Positions 61,330 through 64,000 of a stretch of DNA of 64,000 nucleotides are shown piece after piece. The DNA comes from Pelagicoccus sp. SDUM812003. Lineage in GTDB: Bacteria > Verrucomicrobiota > Verrucomicrobiia > Opitutales > Opitutaceae. A model generated the notes under the pieces. That model saw only the letters and a list, made by a program, of their open reading frames with translations, made no database searches and had not been told where the DNA came from. The translations under genes were made by a program, and so were the position numbers. The DNA is taken from positions 310,001-374,000 of the forward strand of contig NZ_JARXHY010000003.1 in NCBI RefSeq assembly GCF_031127815.1, read 5' to 3'. The first letter of the stretch is position 1. Every line of letters begins with the position of its first letter.

Positions 61330-61834
61330 TGTAATTGAAGAAAAGGATTGGGATCCTCTGGTCGAGCTTTTGCGCCACGAAGTGCAGGAGTATGGAGGTT
61401 TGTATAATTTGCTGGAGCGTCAGCAGCAGGAGATCTTCAAGCGTGATCCGGAGCTGGTGATGAAGACCAACGAGGACATCGAGTCCTACATGACCAACAT
61501 GGGCGTCTTGCGCGAGCAGCGCGAGACCATGGTGCGCGGCATGGCTCGGGCTTGCAAGGTGGACGAGGAGCAGCCGCTCTCCCAGATGCTCGCTCACTTC
61601 CCGGATTTCATGCGCCCCATGCTGCAGGCCTTGGTGGACGAAGTGAACCACATGGTGCGTCGCACCCGCCAGAAGGCTCGACAGAACTTCATGCTGCTCT
61701 CCCGCACCATGGAGATTTCCCACGAAACCTTCCAGTCGCTGCAGCCGGAGAACTACAACAAGACCTACACCAAGAAGGGACGAGTCGGGGTCAAGACCGC
61801 CGCTCCGCCTTCTCGCTATCGAGCTTTTGTATAA
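61322..61834 (+). CDS. flgN: FlgN-like export chaperone for FlgK/FlgL
   Basis: A 170-residue helical protein of FlgN length and layout: LVELLRHEVQEYGGLYNLLERQQQEIFKRDPELVMKTNEDIESYM, then a long C-terminal helix (HMVRRTRQKARQNFMLLSRTMEIS). It is placed directly before flgK and flgL, the clients of FlgN in other bacteria. The C-terminal tail (KTYTKKGRVGVKTAAPPSRYRAFV) is basic and may contact the substrate or gate. Confidence 0.85.
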   Translation: MSNVIEEKDWDPLVELLRHEVQEYGGLYNLLERQQQEIFKRDPELVMKTNEDIESYMTNMGVLREQRETMVRGMARACKVDEEQPLSQMLAHFPDFMRPMLQALVDEVNHMVRRTRQKARQNFMLLSRTMEISHETFQSLQPENYNKTYTKKGRVGVKTAAPPSRYRAFV

Positions 61835-61873
61835 GCTTTTTCGCTACACCTGCACGCAACGACCCACTAACCC

Positions 61874-63544
61874 ATGTCCAACAACATTTTTGGCCAACTT
61901 TCAAACGCTACCAAGGCGCTCACCGCGCACCGGTACGGCGTGACGACTGCTGGTAACAACATGGCGAACGTAAACAATCCTGAATACGCTCGCCAGCGTG
62001 TCGTCATCGGCGAGGACGGGGTTGTGCAGACCTTGGCCGGCCCTCAGGGGACTGGTGTGGAGGTGCAGGGGTTCGAACACATGCGCGATTTGGTCCTGGA
62101 CCGCGAAGTGATGCGCGAAACCAGCCTGAACGCCTCGCTCGAAGCCCAGCAGTCAGCTCTGGCCAAGGCGGAAAGCGCCATCGGCCAGGAGATCACGCGA
62201 TCCGGCGACTCGGCGTTCATCGACGGGGCGACCTCCGACGGTGGCGGCTCGGGTGGCATCGCGGAAACGCTGAACAATTTCTTCAACGCCATGCACTCGC
62301 TCTCCGCCAATCCCGGTTCGGACGCGGAGAAGGAGGCCATGCTGCAGAAGGCCCAGATCCTTACGGAAAAGCTCAACGTCACCGCGGAGCGCTTCACCGA
62401 CCTGCAGGACGATCTCGAGCTTCAGATCAGCACCGATCTCGGCGAAGCGAATCAGTTGATCGAAGAGATCGCCCGTCTGAACACGGAGATCGCTCGGGCC
62501 GAATCCACCCAGCAGGGACAGGCCCTCAGCTTGCGCGACCATCGCCAGGCCCTTCTGGAGGACCTGTCCAGCAAGATGCAGGTGCGCTCCGAGGAGATCC
62601 CGGGAAGCAGCGGTCAGATTCGCGTCTACATACCCACCGTGGGCGGCAAGTCGCCCACCATAGACCTGGTGGAGCGAGGCCGCTTCAAGCAGGTTGAGAT
62701 GGATCTCAGCGGCATTTCTCCCAAGTTTGGCATCGTAGACGAGAATGTTGAGATCGACGTCAGAGGAGGAAGTATCCACGGATCCATACAAGCGATGGAA
62801 GGACCGATCTCCACCTATGCGCGCGGCCTCGACGACCTTGCGCTCGCGTTGGCTACCGAAGTGAACGGTCTCTATACCGGGGGAGATGTGACGCGCTCGA
62901 ATTTCTTCAACGAGACCAGCGTCGCCAGCATCGCGGAAACCATCGCCACGGAGCTCGGTGAATCCGTATCCGCCAGCGACCTGCAAACTGCCATCGATGC
63001 GGATGGCTCGACCGATGTGGACGGCCAAGTGGCGGCGGCAGCGGCTTACATCGTAGCCAACACCACCACCTCCTCCTCGGCGTCCACCATCGAGGGCATG
63101 ATCTCCAGCGTCCGCCGCAAGGAGCTCTCGGCCGCGAACATCCGGCTGGATGACGGACTCTCCGCCAGCACCATGCGCACGACCAACGACTCCGCCCAGG
63201 AGAAGGGCGACGGCTCGCTGATCCTCGCCATCGCGGAGCTGGACGAGACCCGCCTCGACGGAAGCAGCAGCCGCGGCAGCGATTTGCAGAACCGGACCAT
63301 GAGCTCCTTCTATCGTTCCATCGTCACCGATATGGGCGAAAGCTCGGCCAAGGTGGAAAGCCGCCTCGATGACGAGAAAATCGTTTTCAATCTGCTCAAG
63401 GAGCAGCGCGACTCCGTCTCCGGCGTCTCCCTCGACGAGGAAATGACCGACATGATGAAGTTTCAGCGCGCCTACGAAGCGACGGGTAAGCTGATCCGGG
63501 CCATCGACGAGATGCTCGATGTGATCGTGAACCGGCTGATCTAA
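61874..63544 (+). CDS. flgK: Flagellar hook-filament junction protein FlgK (HAP1)
   Basis: A 556-residue protein of normal length. The N-terminal LTAHRYGVTTAGNNMANVNNPEYARQRV (rod/hook/HAP motif) and the C-terminal SLDEEMTDMMKFQRAYEATGKLIRAIDEMLDVIVNRL are canonical. A helical D1-type region (about 80-210) precedes the central variable beta domains, where an Ala/Ser/Thr-rich segment (about 345-420) appears inserted. It lies 39 bases after flgN. Confidence 0.96.
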   Translation: MSNNIFGQLSNATKALTAHRYGVTTAGNNMANVNNPEYARQRVVIGEDGVVQTLAGPQGTGVEVQGFEHMRDLVLDREVMRETSLNASLEAQQSALAKAESAIGQEITRSGDSAFIDGATSDGGGSGGIAETLNNFFNAMHSLSANPGSDAEKEAMLQKAQILTEKLNVTAERFTDLQDDLELQISTDLGEANQLIEEIARLNTEIARAESTQQGQALSLRDHRQALLEDLSSKMQVRSEEIPGSSGQIRVYIPTVGGKSPTIDLVERGRFKQVEMDLSGISPKFGIVDENVEIDVRGGSIHGSIQAMEGPISTYARGLDDLALALATEVNGLYTGGDVTRSNFFNETSVASIAETIATELGESVSASDLQTAIDADGSTDVDGQVAAAAAYIVANTTTSSSASTIEGMISSVRRKELSAANIRLDDGLSASTMRTTNDSAQEKGDGSLILAIAELDETRLDGSSSRGSDLQNRTMSSFYRSIVTDMGESSAKVESRLDDEKIVFNLLKEQRDSVSGVSLDEEMTDMMKFQRAYEATGKLIRAIDEMLDVIVNRLI

Positions 63545-63586
63545 TCCATTTTCTGAATACGCAAGAACCATCTATTCCCACTAAAG

Positions 63587-64000
63587 ATGAGAGTCACCAC
63601 CAACACCTACCCTGATACGCTGCTGCGCCACCTGCAGCGGGTCACGAAGGACATGAATCACCTCAACGAGCAGGTGGCGACGGGGCAGCGCTTTTCCAAG
63701 GTTTCGGAGGACTCCGCGTCCGCCAACCGAGTGCTCGACATGCAGGAGGAGAAGGGAAAGATCACCCAGTTCTCTCGCAACGCAGCTCGAGCTCAGAACA
63801 TCAACAACACCACGATTTCGCAGCTGCAGAACTTCATCGACATATCCGACCGAGTGAGCGAGATCGCCACCCTTGCGGACGGGATCAAGGGGCCGGACGG
63901 CCTGAGGGCCTACGCGGAGGAAGTCGACGAGCTGATCGAGCACGCCATGCAGAGCGCCAACGCCAGCTTCAACGGGGAGTTCATCTTCGCTGGCACCGAC
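63587..64000 (+). CDS. flgL: Flagellar hook-filament junction protein FlgL (HAP3), 3' end outside window
   Basis: 138 codons from the ATG at 63587 to the window end without a stop. The flagellin-superfamily N-terminus is clear: MRVTTNTYPDTLLRHLQRVTKDMNHLNEQVATGQRFSKVSEDSASANRVLDM, and further on ANASFNGEFIFAGTD, typical of FlgL rather than filament flagellin. It lies 42 bases after flgK and is probably the next gene of the flgF operon. Confidence 0.93.
   Translation, partial: MRVTTNTYPDTLLRHLQRVTKDMNHLNEQVATGQRFSKVSEDSASANRVLDMQEEKGKITQFSRNAARAQNINNTTISQLQNFIDISDRVSEIATLADGIKGPDGLRAYAEEVDELIEHAMQSANASFNGEFIFAGTD

Noticed and set aside
62153-63571. 472-codon open frame on the minus strand
   Set aside because: Shadow of flgK, which has canonical N- and C-terminal motifs.

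Overview
The window looks like a chromosomal segment of a motile, Gram-negative member of the Verrucomicrobiota, probably class Opitutia and Pelagicoccus-like. This is inferred, not proven. The grounds are GC-rich sequence with weak Shine-Dalgarno sites, a TIGR02597-like secreted protein, a secreted protein carrying the NxSTRG...GP...YNDxW type repeats common in Verrucomicrobiota, a protein starting with the ILCDFLLL membrane signature seen in Verrucomicrobiota/Planctomycetes-type genomes, and a complete Gram-negative flagellar basal body with P and L rings. No rRNA, tRNA, CRISPR array, insertion sequence or prophage was seen.

Layout. 1-1.7 kb: 3' part of secA. 2.1-5.0 kb: two overlapping genes for secreted surface proteins, ended by a strong terminator. 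5.2-16.8 kb: a surface-glycan region. It has a five-gene minus-strand operon (triple-domain glycosyltransferase, two sulfotransferase-like proteins, MBOAT acyltransferase, SGNH-like partner), a single plus-strand GT2, a minus-strand GT2+GT4 fusion and slyX. 16.9-22.4 kb: a 1444-residue, extremely acidic, repeat-bearing transmembrane protein and two small unknown genes. 22.8-25.0 kb: PIN-PhoH ATPase converging on peptide deformylase. 25.1-28.3 kb: a two-gene membrane and coiled-coil module of unknown function. 28.3-30.6 kb (minus): methyltransferase, UbiA-like membrane protein, MscS channel. 30.8-32.1 kb: a sulfatase-fold protein that has lost its catalytic residues.

32.2-64.0 kb is one uninterrupted flagellar cluster. 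It starts in an order close to the Bacillus fla/che operon: flgB-flgC-fliE-fliF-fliG-fliH-fliI-fliJ-(ylxF/motE-like)-fliK, flgD-flgE-fliL-fliM-fliN, fliO-fliP-fliQ-fliR-flhB-flhA-flhF-(90-aa protein)-fliA, motA-motB-(83-aa protein), flgF-flgG-flgA-flgH-flgI-flgJ-flgN-flgK-flgL (cut by the window end). It contains no chemotaxis genes, flhG, flgM or flagellin.

Regulation can be read from the DNA. Four good sigma-54 promoters (GG-N10-GC type) lie before flgB, flgD, fliO and flgF. One good sigma-28 (FliA) promoter lies before motA. This fits a hierarchy in which sigma-54 drives the basal body, export gate and fliA, and FliA then drives the motor. Two of the sigma-54 promoters sit so close to their genes that flgB and flgF mRNAs should have almost no leader. 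A second sigma-28-like site lies before the acidic transmembrane protein at 16.9 kb and may tie that protein to the flagellar regulon.

The best leads for something new are the acidic protein with its repeated short motifs and possible FliA promoter, the sulfatase pseudoenzyme, a degenerate FlhF next to a small membrane protein in the usual flhG position, and a strongly over-represented heptamer TGGATAC/GTATCCA (at least 33 copies counted by eye, about 5-6 expected) that shows no coding-strand bias.
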